A DNA stretch of 64,000 nt from Ganoderma boninense (lineage: Eukaryota > Basidiomycota > Agaricomycetes > Polyporales > Polyporaceae): NCBI GenBank assembly GCA_002900995.3, contig CM035313.1:124001-188000 (forward strand), given 5' to 3'. A program made the position numbers and the translations under genes. Every line of letters starts with the position of its first letter. Positions within the stretch are counted from its first letter, which is position 1. Shown piece after piece: positions 43,577 to 56,462 of this stretch. Below the pieces are notes generated by a model that was not told the origin of the DNA, did no database searches, and worked only from the letters and a program-made list of their open reading frames with translations.

Positions 43577-46500
43577 ATGCTTGTGTCCAACGAGCTGAAC
43601 ATCTCGCCGTCTACCATCGTCTCCACCACTCACATGCAGCCCCCATCGGACGCGGATGATATCTCGGAAACCCCATCCGGTTCCCTTACCTGCCCCAACA
43701 ATTTCGCTACGTGCTCCCCATCGCTGCCTTTGGAGGTCATCGAGAGGGTGATCGGGCACTGTGGTGACAATCGCGAGTCCCTGCACAACTTCTCCCTGAC
43801 ATGCCACAACCTCCGTCCCCGTGCTCTGTGTCTACTCGTCGCCAATGTTCACTTCAAGTGCAGGGACAATATTTTCGTTTTTTGCGACTTTGTCAAGGCC
43901 AAACCACATCTGAAGCCTCTTGTCCGTTCCATCGCTGTCCGCCCAGAGGACTTTGCACCCTTCCCCCTCCTCAGCATCCTCCCTAACCTCTCAGCATTAC
44001 AATTCATATCTGGTGGCTATTCTGTGGCTCATCTGATGGGTCATCTGAACCAGTCCACCCTCGAATGCTCCAGGCGCTTTGGCATGCACATTCAAGCCCT
44101 CCATCTTTGCGGGATTACCTTCCGGACCTACCTTGATTTTGGTCGACTCCTCTTGACATTCCCCAACCTTACGGACCTTGTCTGTGATTGGGTTTGCATC
44201 CAGTCACAGGGAAGTCAAGCAGCTCTCAATCTGCTGAAACAACGTATCTCTAAGCAGCTCCACCTACACACTGTGAGTATTTTGTTGTGCTGTTAATTGA
44301 TATTATGGCTGGAAGATTGAATTTGTGCTTGCAAGGCTTATATTGTAGACAGTTATTTTCACCCTACAAAGGAAAAATCTCTCCCCACTCCAGCTGTGAC
44401 TGTGCTGCTTTTGGGTTCAGGATTGATACAGTCCACTTTAAAAGCCCTCACTATTGAACGTAAGTTTTTAGCCTCCATAGCTGTGCTCCACATCATTTAT
44501 GTATGGCATTAATTATAATTATAGCATACAGATCATACAGCCTTTTACACAAATTTGCCTGGCCCCAACTGCGGTCTCTGGTTCTGGAATCACACTTTTG
44601 CACCTCAGATATCACCGATGCTATTGTGCTCCTGAAGGATTTCCCTTCCTCAACACTCCAGGATGTTACAGTCAAGTTTCAGGATGTTAGCATTTATAAC
44701 ATAATGCAAACTCTAGATGGTTCAAGGAAATGCAAGGAGTTTGACCAGACCTTGATGAGGTTCTTCAAAGCCCAGGGAGAGTGGAGATTCTATGGCTTGT
44801 ATCATGGTGCAAAACTGTTTTGGACCCAAAAGCTCAGAGAACACTTTTCTGGGCTATCCAGTTGTGAAGCATTGATAGTCACAGAGCAAAAAGGTGGGTA
44901 ACATTTTTGCCACATCTTAGATGTAAAAATAAAACTAACCACTCTATATCCAGCTACTCCTAGAGCAGGCCATAATGCCTTTGTACAGGCACTTGTAGTT
45001 TCTCCCAATGGGAAGTGGGTCGCAACTGCATCTCGTGACTGTTCAGTGATTCTCTGGGACAGTTCCAATAGTGCCATTATCCATCAATGGGCTGCTCATA
45101 GCTACAAACCTGTCAACTTCCTTGCATGCTCACCAGATGGCCAATATCTCGCTTCTGGTGGCCATGATTACAAGATCAAAATCTGGAATGTGGCTGAAGG
45201 CTCCTGCAACATTGCTACACTGGAAGGGCATACTGGCCATGTCACCTGTTGTGCATGGTCTCCCAGTGGTGACATGATTGGGTCCACAGCCTATAATGAC
45301 ACTGTACGACTCTGGGACACCCATTCATTCCACCAAATCTACATCCTAGAATGTGGATTTGACATCAACTATGTCAAGTTCTCTCCTGATGGCCACTGGC
45401 TTGTCTATGGGTCCCTTGATTGTCACATCCTCTGGAACATTTCTTCTAAAACCCTGCACAAATCATTTTATACCACCAGCCCTATGCTCCATCATGCTTT
45501 AGTTGACCCAAGCAGCTCACACCTTCTTGTGCCTGATGAAAACATGGTCAAAGTCATAGACATCAAGACAGGAGAAGAACTAGCTGTCTTGGCATCACTG
45601 CATCGCTTAATAGATGCTGCATTCTCACCAGATGGCACACTAGTTGTGACTGGGTCCTCTAATGAGATGGTGCAGCTGTGGGATGCTGCCTCTGGGAAAG
45701 AGCTGTTTGCTCTCACAGGCCACAAGGATGCAGTTCACAGAGTCTGTTTTTCCCCTTGTGGGAAATATGTGGCATCAGGGTCACGAGATGGCATAGTGCA
45801 GTTGTGGAGGACCAGGGATGGCTCATCAATGGCAACACTCACAGGGCATCAGGGCTCACGGGTACTGCAAGTGGCTTTCTCCATGGATGGGGAGACACTG
45901 TGGTCTGGAGATAGCAGTGGGAAGGTCATCATGCAGCGCATGTGCAACATTGTCAAGGAAGAGTCCTCCAGTGCACCCCTTTCTGACACGCCACCAATCC
46001 ACTGTGCGGCCGATGAACCTAAACGTGCGGACAGCGACCCCGACCGGAGTCACGAAGGATGCGGTGATCGAGGAGGCTCAGAACAGTGGAGGGAACTGGG
46101 GAATTCGCATGCACCCGTCAGTCCAGCTGTCGAGCAGGAGAACATGGAAGGCTCCAAAACTTCCATTGCAGGCGACGAGCATGGGATATTGGCCACCCGC
46201 TCGCGCTCTGGGAACCCAACGACTTCGGCCCCTGTCCCGACACCGATCCTGGTCGTTGACGTCTCGACTCGGACGAGTTCAGGCGTGACTATCTCGTCCA
46301 ATACCTCTGTGGAACGCGAAGCGACTGCATTCCTCGAGCAGTTGCCATATCCATACCCCGAGGAACACCATCTCCAGACTCTGGACAGCGGGTACGGCGC
46401 GGAGAGAGTGCAAGCGACCACAAGTGACGCGGAGTCGGGCAACACCGCATACTCTCATGTCTCCGCAACGGACGAGGCCGCCAGCCTCCTCCACTGCGCT

Positions 46501-47222
46501 GCCGACGAACCCGGGCGAAGGCAGGAAGTCGTGACGCGTGGGCCGCGCTCGCACAGGCCATTCAAGGAGGGCTCCGAGAGCTTCGTGGCAGGCGATGAGC
46601 ATGGAGGGTCAACTCCGCGCTCAAGCCCCAGGGACTCAACAGCCGTTGCTGTCATACCCATCATGGGCACAAGCAACGTCTCAGCTCGGACGAGCTTGGA
46701 AGAAGCGGTGTCTTCGGGTGCCTCCGTGGAACATGCAGCAGAGGCATCCCTTGAGCCGTCACCCTCTCCTGAGGATCCCAGTCGTGCGGCTCGGGAGAAC
46801 GTGGATGGTGCGGAGGGGGCGCAAGCGACGCAGACAGGTGCAGAGCGGGAGAATGCGAAGCATTCTGATGTCTCCGCGACCACGTCGCCGATGGACCTGG
46901 CCGCGAACGCGTTCGAGTGTGCTTCCGAAGAACACGAACAAAGACTGGGAGGAAGTGGGGCTCACGTTGACGCGGACCATCCCAAAGTATCTCAAGGCAG
47001 TTCCGGAGGGTGGAGAGAATTGGTGAGTGGAGTGTCCCTGCATCGGCTTGATCTGCTGATGAACGCTACGAACAGGTTCCAAACACGTTGAAGATGATCG
47101 CCAAGAGAGCCCGTCGGGCTGCACGACAGGTCGCAAGTGGCGCGAAGAAGGTCCACGAGAAGTGTGCGAAGTTTGGGACGAAGCTGGCGGTACGACGTCG
47201 CTCCTTCAGGGCCCTGTCTTGA
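43577..47222 (+). CDS. F-box/leucine-rich/WD40 fusion protein (gene B)
   Basis: Exons 43577..44276, 44349..44459, 44525..44893, 44954..47022 and 47076..47222 give about 1,131 residues with all phases kept. The strong donor GTGAGT at 44273 would break frame, so I used the GT four bases on; this joint is uncertain. An F-box-like motif is at about 50-95 (LPLEVIERVIGH...FSLTCHNLRPRAL). A leucine-rich region follows (about 100-390, LRSLVLES, STLKALTIE). A WD40 propeller spans about 395-725 with seven or eight blades (SPNGKWVATASRD...ILWD, SPCGKYVASGSRD and so on). The acidic tail (about 725-1080) is an internal tandem duplication, and a basic end (AKRARRAARQVASGAKK) follows. F-box proteins recruit substrates to SCF ubiquitin ligase, with the propeller and LRR as binding surfaces. 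Gene C shares domain order and the phase-1 intron before the propeller. Confidence 0.88.
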
Positions 47223-49930
47223 GGGCGAGAGTGTTCTTGGTTGTCGAAGAGGTTGGGTTTCGGAAGACCAGATTGATTTTGGAATATGAGCTGCTTGTAC
47301 GATGGTGTGGAGACTCAGAATTGCGCACCCTTATTTACGAATGTTCCGGGGATTCGAAAATTTTGATGTGTAGGATACGCCGAGGTCGATATGGTCAGAA
47401 CGTCTGGTAGATATGATGTACTCGCTTCTGTTGACAGCTATGATTCGAGATTGAATTGATCTACAAATGTACACTTGACAGAATTCGGCGTTGGATGCGG
47501 GGACAACGAGATCGAACATGCATCGAGCTGACATGGATTTCTGGAACAACCTCGACAGAGTACCTTTTGTTGGAGATGTCAGTACCAGTCATAAAACGGC
47601 CGTCGAGCAGACGCACCCACATGCATCCCCTTATGTCCGTGCTGGATGTCCCTCGCAGCGCGTACAGTCCTCCGCACCATACCCTGGCCTTCATTATGCT
47701 AGCTACGTCCACCATGACCCACTATCCTCTACCGCCGTCCCTCAACCACGCCTCTTGAACATGCTGTATGAATGCGTCCTCGTGAGGAATGCCGTCGTCT
47801 TGTGCATCTCGCGTACACCTGCGCGAGCTCGAGCGCGACCGTTCCGCGTGGATGGAGCGGCTGGTGCCTTGGAATGATGGAAGGGAGTCGGGTCTGGAGA
47901 CGGGGCTGGTGTCGTTTCAAGTTGCCCTTCCCTGAGCGGATGTCGGAGCAAACGGTTCAATCTGTCGTGGTGCGGCAGACGTCCCCAGGCTCCAGGTTCA
48001 GTGTGCCAGTTTCGCAGCTCGGCACGCTCCTTCGCAGTGGTCGGACATGATTGGTAGCATCAGTGGCGTGCTGGATATGGCAGTGAGCAAAGTGAGAGCT
48101 GTGTATCATACTAATGAAGGAGGCAATACCTTGGATGGGGCGACATGGAGAGCGGACACACGACGACGCAATCGCGAGGGCGACAATGGGACAACAATGA
48201 CAAGCGCCAAGATGTGGACAAACAATGCCAAATACATGCCAGTGCGGCACTGCGGCCGCGCTCTGTCACTACTCGAATCCCATCTCCAGCTCGACACACA
48301 TCGTGTTCATCTTCTCTGCAACGGATGCCACAGATGTCATATATCTCAAAGCCTCCAGCTCCATGTCTCTGCAGTTAGGCTAAAGGACATCATTCTCGCT
48401 CTACTCGCTCTCAGGTCACGGTACGCTGCCCACAGCTATCGAATGTTCAGTTAATATCTCATTCCTCCGTTCAACCGACTTTCGCAGAGGTATTGCCGGG
48501 CATGAGGGGGCAGGATGCAGCGTGCAGCGTGCATCAAGTTATGGTAGATTCAGATGAAGTGAGTACTTATACCCCGCTGCCGTACAACTGCTCCCATGAA
48601 CCCCCAGTCTCCAGAATCTCTGGAGTCGTCCGCTTCCTTCGAAGGTTGGAATGCTCCTCATCTGGGTCCACCAACCTCTATCTCGCACTCTCCTCTGTCC
48701 CTCTGCCTGGTTTTCTGATCTGGTCGCCTTGAGTCCCAATCCTCATCAGTCCTGGATCCTTGCTCCGCAACGCGGCATCATATGGAGACCTATATGGATC
48801 CCTGCAGCCAGGCTCTCACTGGCACGCGACGTTGGGACTTTCTAAAGTACGTACACCCACCATTTTACCTTCGACAACATCCTTCACGTGTATCCTTCCT
48901 CATCTTCTTAACTCCTTTTCCAGTCTCTCGTATCTGCAACATGATCGACATCCACGTTGACAAAGTGCGTGATCGTTGGATACCGTACCGACATGCAAGC
49001 AACGTTGCTCAACATATTCCCTTCTATGCAGCGATCTCAGTACTTCCCGCTCGGCCTTCAGTAGGACAGACATGATCCGCGATCTGCACGTGGCTCACGC
49101 CCGAGCTCAACCCTTCGGACTGTCCCGTTCACAGCCCACATCCTCTATCTCAGCATCTACTGGCCCCTGATTTATTCTCGGCGTACGACATGACTTTGCT
49201 CCGGACTACTTGGAGTTCGCCGCCGGGAGGCTGCCAAGCGAGAACGTCATGCCGGTCCTGCGATGCGGCGCGTCGTGAGGTGGCGAAAACCGAAGAAGCG
49301 GAAGGAGATAGCGCATGCCTTGCTCGCATTGTGATGGCCGCGTCCCTGCCCGCAAATTGGCTGGCGCGTGTTGTCGGTCACAAATAGGGCGCACGAGGCT
49401 AGGCTGCACCATTCCAGGAAGACGTGGAGGTGGCTCACGGTGAGGAAGGATCGTCCGCCTCCGGACCCCGAGTCGAAGATACGGGAAGCCCATCCTCCCA
49501 TCCTCGATGCTCCCTCCGACGCCGCAAGAGCCGTCCGCGCCCAGTTCGAAGGTACGATACGCCCATCCTCGGCGATCCCTACGAAGCCGTAAGAGTAGGA
49601 TGCTCCCGTACAAACACCTTCTCGACAAATGCGACGATCTACACACCCTAGGAGTGCGACTCCCAGTAACAAGGGTGACCGATAACCGTGCAACTCACCT
49701 CAGCTCTAGTTGAGGAGCATGTGTCTGACCTGATTTCCGCCTGGGATGCTTCCAAACCTCCTCTACAGACTACGGAGTCCCACATCGGCATCCATTTCGA
49801 GGTCGCACAATCTGCTTACCTGCGAAGACCTCGAGTTCTCTTCCAATCCCTCCCGTGAGATTTATGCGCCCTCCCGCTGAGACGAACCTCGGAGAGCCCG
49901 ATTGCAAGCTCACGTTGGCGTCGAAGGCGG
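47223..49930. repeat. Downstream flank of gene B; degraded duplication
   Basis: Homologous by eye to 10555-12400 and 60400-61860. Clear shared blocks with the latter are 49190-49260 with 61250-61320 (ACTACTTGGAGTTCGCCGCC against ACCACTTGGAGTTCACTACT) and 49705-49755 with 61650-61705 (both can read EE(H/R)xSDLxxAWDAS). This suggests a lost neighbour gene of unknown type carried along with the F-box/WD40 gene. All copies are now broken. Confidence 0.6.
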
Positions 49931-50384
49931 ACCATCATCACGTACAATATCAGAATGCTCGGCTCTTTGCTTTCACCTCGGAAACACGAAGTACGAAACT
50001 GCGACGCATACAAATGGAGAGAAGCCTCCACTTGGGAATTTTCTCAGTTTCTCAGGCCCTCGGAGGCAATATTCGGAGGTAGGGCAGGGAGAAATCAAGC
50101 TGTGTTCGCTCTCAAGTTCGGGACGCGGTCGAAGGGCCCCGCGCATGGTCGGAATGTGGCGCCGTGGCGGTGAGTGCATCCCACTCCCCCTTGTACTCTA
50201 CTACATCCCTGAAGCCTTGTCCAGCTAGGCTCTGTGACATGTGTGTCGCGTACGAATATTTACAGGAATCATATTGTATGAAAAATCCAACCATCTGAGC
50301 GAGCCACCAGCACTACATATGAGCCACAATAGATGACCAGCATACATACTCAACCATGATCGTCATGTCCGGACGACGTCACAG

Positions 50385-52068
50385 TCACTTCGCGATCTCG
50401 CATTTCACTTCACGGAGGTCTACCATCGTCCCCTCATCACGGACCTTGCACCACGCCTTCCAAGCGTCATTAGCATCATGGAAGAAAATGTCCAAGAGAC
50501 CCTGGTACTGCCTGTCCACCCTCTTCAAGTCCACGTCGGAAAAGATGGGACCGTCGGCAGGCCCTTGGTTGATGTACTCCCTGTCCTTCAACACCGAGGC
50601 CATCGCCTCCTTCCACGCCTTCCAGACGACCGCGTTTTGCGGCAGCATGGCATCCAGGAAGGGGAGCGGGTCCATGAATCTCGGGCGCGCGGAGGCGAGG
50701 ACGAACGCGATGAACGCGACGGCGGATGTCACAGTCGTGAGCCGGTACTTCTGGATGTGCCTGGTGTCGTCCAAGCCGAGCTTGTCGAAGAGGAACCGGG
50801 TCAGGAGGGCATCGCGGTCGATGCGGTACGAGATGTAGATGTTGTACGCCCACGACGCGAGGATGGACGCGACGAACATGAACTGCCCGAAGAGCGTGCC
50901 GAACGGGATGAGGAAGAGCTGCACTAGGGGCTGCACCATGAGGAGCAGGGCGAAGGACCAGATCACGTACTCCCACCAGTCCTTGGCTTTGTCGACAAGA
51001 CGCCGCCAAAACGTGGGCACGGTTGGGGTCGGCGCATGTGCAGGTGGGGCCGGGCTTGACGACGTAGGATCTATGCGCCCCTTGTGCCCGTCCACGGTCT
51101 TCTTCGTAGGATATGCCTCGTCGGTGTCCTTCTCTCGATCGCCCTCACGCCCCGCCTTGGTGTTCCCAGTCTCATAGGCTTCTTCCCCTGCCGGCGCGCC
51201 TGATCCCTCGTCCTTGTCCACGCGGTACTTGAGGAAGAAGCGGCCGCGCGTGAAGACGTTCGTCGCACTCCCCCCTCCCACCAAGATCACTGCCTCGCTC
51301 TCGGACGCCAGCACGCCGTCTCCGGGAGGCGCGCCTTTATCCGCTTCCGGGGCCGTGAATGTCAGCTTCCCCGAGCCGATGATGGCGCACACGGATCCAT
51401 GCGCCACCATGCCCACCACGATGCTCGCGAAGCAGAACCAGTCTGCGACGACCGCGCACATAATGGACGCACCCACGCTCACCGCCATCGGTGCGAGCGA
51501 CCAGAGTGTCTCCGTGCTCAGAGGCGGGGGCGAGAAGGAGAGGGGCATCGCGAGGTTGTTCACGACGTGCTGCTGCAAGTTGATGATGGTCACGTTCTGG
51601 CCTGTGCCCCCCTTCCCATGCTCGCCCTTGTCAAAGGCGTGCGTCAGCGGCGTCGCTTCCGCCTTGCTCGTCAACAGGCTTGCGGGATGCCCCGTGAAGT
51701 CCAAGACGACGCAGGAGTGTGCGGCGACGTACTTCTTGCCCGTCTTGCCGTGGAGCTTGAAGACACTGGTCGGGTCCCGCTCGCCGTTGCGGAAGAGGCT
51801 GCTGACGATTTTCAGATGTGCGAGCTCAATGAACTGCAGCTCAACTGCTTGGCAAGAGCTGGAGTGCCGGGAGAGTTGTACCAGCCGAGCCAGCGGCGGC
51901 CCGGCATGAGGGCGACGGCTGACGCCGCCATGAATGTGCTGTCTCCACCGAAGAAGCTCGTGATGGACAATGAGGGCAATGAGAAGGCGCCATTGAGTAT
52001 AGGGAGCGGCAAGACGCCTCCGTTGTCGCCAGGAAGGCCAGCGGTCTCAGCGAAGATGGTTTAAACAG
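50385..52068 (-). pseudogene. Pseudogene of the membrane-protein gene at 54455
   Basis: On the minus strand it aligns almost end to end with the intact gene: GVLPLPILNGA against GVLPTPILQGS, ALMPGRRWLGWYNSPGT identical, and the last residues CEIAK identical. Two lesions are visible. The start ATG context is destroyed (ACC where the paralogue has the in-frame ATG of MISDAAS; the first ATG has also changed). An 11-bp insertion, CTGCAGCTCAA at 51834-51844 on the plus strand, sits between codons for AKQ and FIELAH, where the paralogue reads AKQFAQLAK. The remaining 439-codon frame is uninterrupted, so decay is recent or a short product might still be made. Confidence 0.82.
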
Positions 52069-54454
52069 GGGGCATCGTGGTTGAGATGATGGAGTCTTGG
52101 AGGAAAACCTGTTATTGAAGCCGAGGATTGGTTATAGATCAAGACGCACCGCTGTGTTAAGCGGCCACCGTGCCGAGTGTCGACATCATGGCTGCAATCT
52201 ACGTCAGCGCAGCAGGCTTCGATGACTGACTGTGTCTATTATACAAAGTTCAATGAAAACAAGGTGGTACTGAACGTTAGTATAGCTCCCGACGGACATT
52301 GCTTCTGGTCGCGATCAGGCTGTGTCTATAGATCATCGCAAGATTGTGCTCATGCCACGCGAAATAAACGGTAATAATCCAAACATAGGAAGCGTACATG
52401 GAGATGCAGCGACTTCTTGCGGAAGTCGATAATAGGTTACTCGGTTCCGCTCCTAGTACCGTCCACCTCGTTGCAACAGGACAGTGTATAGACCCTGTAT
52501 CAAAATGAATGTGTCCTCAGCAGCACGTCCTAGACCCACCTGCCCTATTCCTCGATTCCGACAGGCATGTTTGCAAGCCCGAGGGTGTCTCTGCTTCTCT
52601 GAGAGGTAGACCATGACCAGAGGAGGTAGTTCTGATCCGAGTCCAAGGCATTGCTAGCCAGAACCGCACCGTACACTCACACACCGTACGGCCGCAGGGC
52701 GCTGACGGGTTCACAGCCGAAGAGGCGGAGCTCCGACCTTGCAAGTGGACCGGTCCCCCCATCCATGTTCACTCATATCGAGTAGCAAACATCAACCGAC
52801 TTTAGAGATATTTCCATCTCCTCTCTCCGCTACTGACGAAGCCATCGGCGGTCCTGCATCAGGGGAGGTACATACTTGGTGACCTCGCGCGAGAGCTCGC
52901 GCTGCCGGCGTAGATGAATGTATTAACTTGAATGTATGTAGAATAGCTTGTTTTGACAATATATGTGTTCTTTTGGACCTTGTTATGTGTGCGCACTCGC
53001 AATTCGATCCATGCAAGCTGATTTTTCCTTGTACTATCAGGTCTCGCTACGTCTCCGGGAGATCTATCGAGTGCTCACTAGGCGCTATGGGATGCAATCG
53101 AGTACTCGCTAGTCACCACGGAATGCAATCGACCTCTACCTAAAAGGGGACCTTACTCTCACCCTATCGCTACTCTCTAGGCCCGATAGTACTCGCGAGT
53201 AAAGTTGTTTTTTCCTGATGTGCTAATTGAATAACATACACATACATGGTGAGCTCACGGCTATACTTTTATTTCAGAGAGACTTGCGTATGTATTTCAT
53301 TCCATATACTGCGTACCGCCAACTCCCTGAATCCGCACCGCCGACACTCATCGCCGGGTTCTGCTAGTGCTCGCAAAGTTCCACACTCTCAACATCTACT
53401 GTGTTACGGACCTGCGACGTGCCCTCCATCGTGCCCTCGCCTCTACAACAACGCATGTCTCGATAACAGGCTGTGCAACAGACGCACACATGTCAACGGG
53501 ACCCTTGTCAAAGAGGTGAAACTGATATGAATGGAACTCGGGAGGCGGCTGCCGGCGGGTCGCTCGCTGGCAGGCAGGAGTTGGTGTGCGTGTCATGGAT
53601 CCAGATGCTGGTTAGTGGACCCTGACGGAAGACGTTGAAGCCACAGACCTCACTCATGCCTCAATTCCGTAATTATACTTTCAGGTGGCCAGATACACAC
53701 GTCCTGCACAACACAGCAATGATCGCGACGTAGACACCTCGCGTTACAAGTCCACAGGAAGTTACGCCACAATGGTGCATCCTCGCCGACCGTCCATGTG
53801 TCACTATGTCCGAGGAGCCGGCGGTGAGTATCATGCGCTCCTGGGGCACTCGAGAACAGACGGAAGCCGGACGCACATCTCAGGGTTTGCACCCGTGCTG
53901 CAGGATCTGAGTCGAGGAACAGGGCAGGTGGACCAGGGGCGCGCTGCTTGGGTACACTTTGGAGCACTGTCAGGCAGTGAGGCAAGTCTGCGGTAGGGGA
54001 AGAATGGGTTCCGGGCTCCCTTCCGGTGCAACAGCGGCGCCCTACCCAGTGTAAAACTTCACTGCGACTAACGTGAACACGGGGTAATATTTTGCTTGGT
54101 AAGTAGGATACTATCTAGGTCGTCTTTCATTCCCGAATTTTGATCTGATCGCCGTTCATTTTCAGTATGACGAGGTGACGAGACTGAGAGGCCCCTGAAG
54201 CAGGCGAGTGGTCCTCCTGCGCGACTTTGCTTTTAATAACATGACTGGCTATTGAACCCTGCAGCTAACACAGGTTATTTTCCCGTGGTCGACACACACG
54301 TACATGTGTACCGGATGTCTGTAGATTGGATGGGTGTGCGACACAGCACTACGTCTTGAGGTATAAGCCATCGTCCACCTTGAATCAGCAACTACCCTCC
54401 AAGACTGTCCTCCTTTCTAATAATCTATCCAGAAACACCTCTCACTTCTCAACC
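52069..54454. other. No gene recognised; centre of the mirror arrangement
   Basis: It separates the divergent pseudogene (-) and intact membrane-protein gene (+). Short frames only. Around 53060-53200 GATGCAATCGA-type 11-mers and ACTCGC(T/G)AG(T) recur a few times, without clear periodicity. Confidence 0.5.
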
Positions 54455-56125
54455 ATGATTACTGGTTTTTCGACCATGATATCCGATGCCGCCTCTTGCC
54501 TTCCACACGACAGCAAAGGCGTCCTCCCAACCCCTATCCTCCAAGGCTCGTTCGGCTCCGTAGGAATTGCAGGTTTCTTCGGCGGTGACAACGCATTCAC
54601 GGGGGTGTCAGCAATCGCCCTCATGCCAGGCCGCCGCTGGCTCGGATGGTACAACTCTCCCGGCACCTTCGGAATAGCGAAGCAGTTCGCGCAACTCGCA
54701 AAGCTGAAGATCTCCGACAGCCTCTTCCCCAACGGCGAGCGGGACCCGACCCGCCTCTTCCAGCTCGACGGCCAGACAGGCCCATCGTTCATCGCCGCGC
54801 ATTCTGGGGTCGTCTTGGAGTTCACGGGACACCCCGGGAGCATCCTTACGAGCAGAGCTGAGGCCGCGCGCCTGTCCCACGTCTTCAAGGAGGGGACGCA
54901 CGGGAAACGAGGCACGGGACAGAACGTGACTATCCTCAACTTGCAGCGGCACTCCGCGCCTGGCCTGGACATGCCAATCACCTTCACCCCCCCGACACTG
55001 AGCACGGAGACACTCTGGTCCCTCGCGCCGATGGCGGTGAGCGTGGGTGCGTCCATTATGTGCGCGCTCGTCGCAGACTGGTTCTGCTTCACGAGCATCG
55101 TGATGGGCATGATCGCACACGGGTCTGTGTGCGCCATCGTCGGCTCGGGGAAGCTGACATTCACGGCGCCTCAGGCGGCCCCTCTGGGGCCTCCCGGAGA
55201 TGGTGTGCTGGTAGGCAAAAAGGAGACGGTCATCTTGGTCGGTGCGGGGAGCGCCGTTAACATCTTCACGCGCGGCCGCTTCTTCTTCAAGTTCAGTGGC
55301 GATCAGGAGGCCAGCAAGACTCCGGCTCAGCGAGGGGAGAAGGATGCACATGGGATCAGCAGCACCAAGGAGGAAGGGGCAACCAATCGAGCAGTGGGTA
55401 ACGGCGAGGCTCACCATCCTCCTCTGCCATCCAAGGTGTCCATGCCCGGATCTATGCCGACGTACACGTCGCCGCCAGTGCTCCCAAATCCTCCTGCTTT
55501 TTTCACGCATCTAGCCAGCACAATACCGCACTGGCGAGAGTATACGATCTGGTTCTTCGCCCTCCTCCTCATGGTCCAGCCCGTCATCCAGTTCTTCCTC
55601 GTCCCCCTCGGCACGCTGTTCGGGCAGCTCCTGTTCGTCGTGTCCATCCTCGCGTCGTGGGTGTACAACCTCTACCTTTCCAACAGCATCGATCGCGACG
55701 TCATCCTCACCCAATTCCTCTTCGACCAACTCGGTCTCAATGACCGCGAGCACGTCCAGAAGTACCGGCTCACCACGTTGACTTCGCTCGTCGCATTCAC
55801 CGCATTGGTCCTCGCCTCCGCGCGCCCGAAGATCGACGACCCTCTGGCATTCCTGGACTCAATGATACCGCAGAACACGGTCGTTTGGAGGGCGTGGAAA
55901 GAGGCGATGACGGCAGTATTGAAGAATAGGGAATACATCCACGAAGGGCCTGCGGAGGACCGCATTTTTTCTGGCGCGGACTCGAGGAGGGTGGATAAGG
56001 AGTACCGGGCTCTCCTGAAGATTTTCTTCGATGACGCCGAGGATTCTTGGAAGGCATGGTGCGAGGTCCGCGATAAAGACAAGATGAGAAATCTCCGTGA
56101 GCGAAAGTGCGAGATCGCGAAGTGA
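54455..56125 (+). CDS. Conserved multi-pass membrane protein, unknown function
   Basis: A single exon of 556 residues if the ATG at 54455 (CTCAACC-ATG-ATT) is used; a second in-frame ATG at 54479 is also possible, and the frame is open further upstream but without an ATG. The soluble N-terminal part has FFGGDNAF...ALMPGRRWLGWYNSPGT and GNG-like FPNGERDPTRLFQLDG. Hydrophobic segments lie at about 188-230 (two: LAPMAVSVGASIMCALVAD and TSIVMGMIAHGSVCAIVG), about 362-410 (two: WFFALLLMVQPVIQFFLVP and FGQLLFVVSILASWVYNL) and about 440-457. A Pro/Ser-rich polar linker (about 290-355) separates the pairs. No catalytic motif is recognised. It is paired head to head with its pseudogene and tail to tail with gene C. 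Confidence 0.85.
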   Translation: MITGFSTMISDAASCLPHDSKGVLPTPILQGSFGSVGIAGFFGGDNAFTGVSAIALMPGRRWLGWYNSPGTFGIAKQFAQLAKLKISDSLFPNGERDPTRLFQLDGQTGPSFIAAHSGVVLEFTGHPGSILTSRAEAARLSHVFKEGTHGKRGTGQNVTILNLQRHSAPGLDMPITFTPPTLSTETLWSLAPMAVSVGASIMCALVADWFCFTSIVMGMIAHGSVCAIVGSGKLTFTAPQAAPLGPPGDGVLVGKKETVILVGAGSAVNIFTRGRFFFKFSGDQEASKTPAQRGEKDAHGISSTKEEGATNRAVGNGEAHHPPLPSKVSMPGSMPTYTSPPVLPNPPAFFTHLASTIPHWREYTIWFFALLLMVQPVIQFFLVPLGTLFGQLLFVVSILASWVYNLYLSNSIDRDVILTQFLFDQLGLNDREHVQKYRLTTLTSLVAFTALVLASARPKIDDPLAFLDSMIPQNTVVWRAWKEAMTAVLKNREYIHEGPAEDRIFSGADSRRVDKEYRALLKIFFDDAEDSWKAWCEVRDKDKMRNLRERKCEIAK

Positions 56126-56462
56126 TTGTAACTTCGTTGAATGTGATGGTTCTCATAGTCTGTTTTACGGTACCGCTCTTTCTTGGCAGGTGAGCGCTAG
56201 CCGCTCGAGAGGATGTTAGATGATGTATGTATGATTCCTACGAATACATGTGCATGCATTGATGTTCGCAACATGCTCACAGACCCATGATGATCGCCAG
56301 GAGTTGTCAGTTGGAGCTTTTCTAAGGGGTTCCCAAAGTCGACTAATCGCCTGCGCTCTGTCATCCTGCTAGATTTTCACCACAGATTCTCAGCAACTTG
56401 AGAAGTCGTACCGTAATGCCATTAATATGTACACGTCCCTCCCGCGGAGATCGCGATTTCAA
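56126..56462. other. Convergent intergenic gap
   Basis: 337 bp between the stop codons of the membrane-protein gene (+) and gene C (-). No motif recognised. Confidence 0.5.

Noticed and set aside
50476..51009. 177-codon antisense frame inside the membrane-protein pseudogene
   Set aside because: Histidine/arginine-rich shadow of the real frame; no independent support.
53040..53200. Recurring GATGCAATCGA and ACTCGCGAGT-type words as a possible origin or minisatellite
   Set aside because: Only two or three imperfect copies without regular spacing.
54608..55510. 300-codon minus-strand frame
   Set aside because: Antisense shadow of the intact membrane-protein gene, which has the paralogue and codon pattern on its side.
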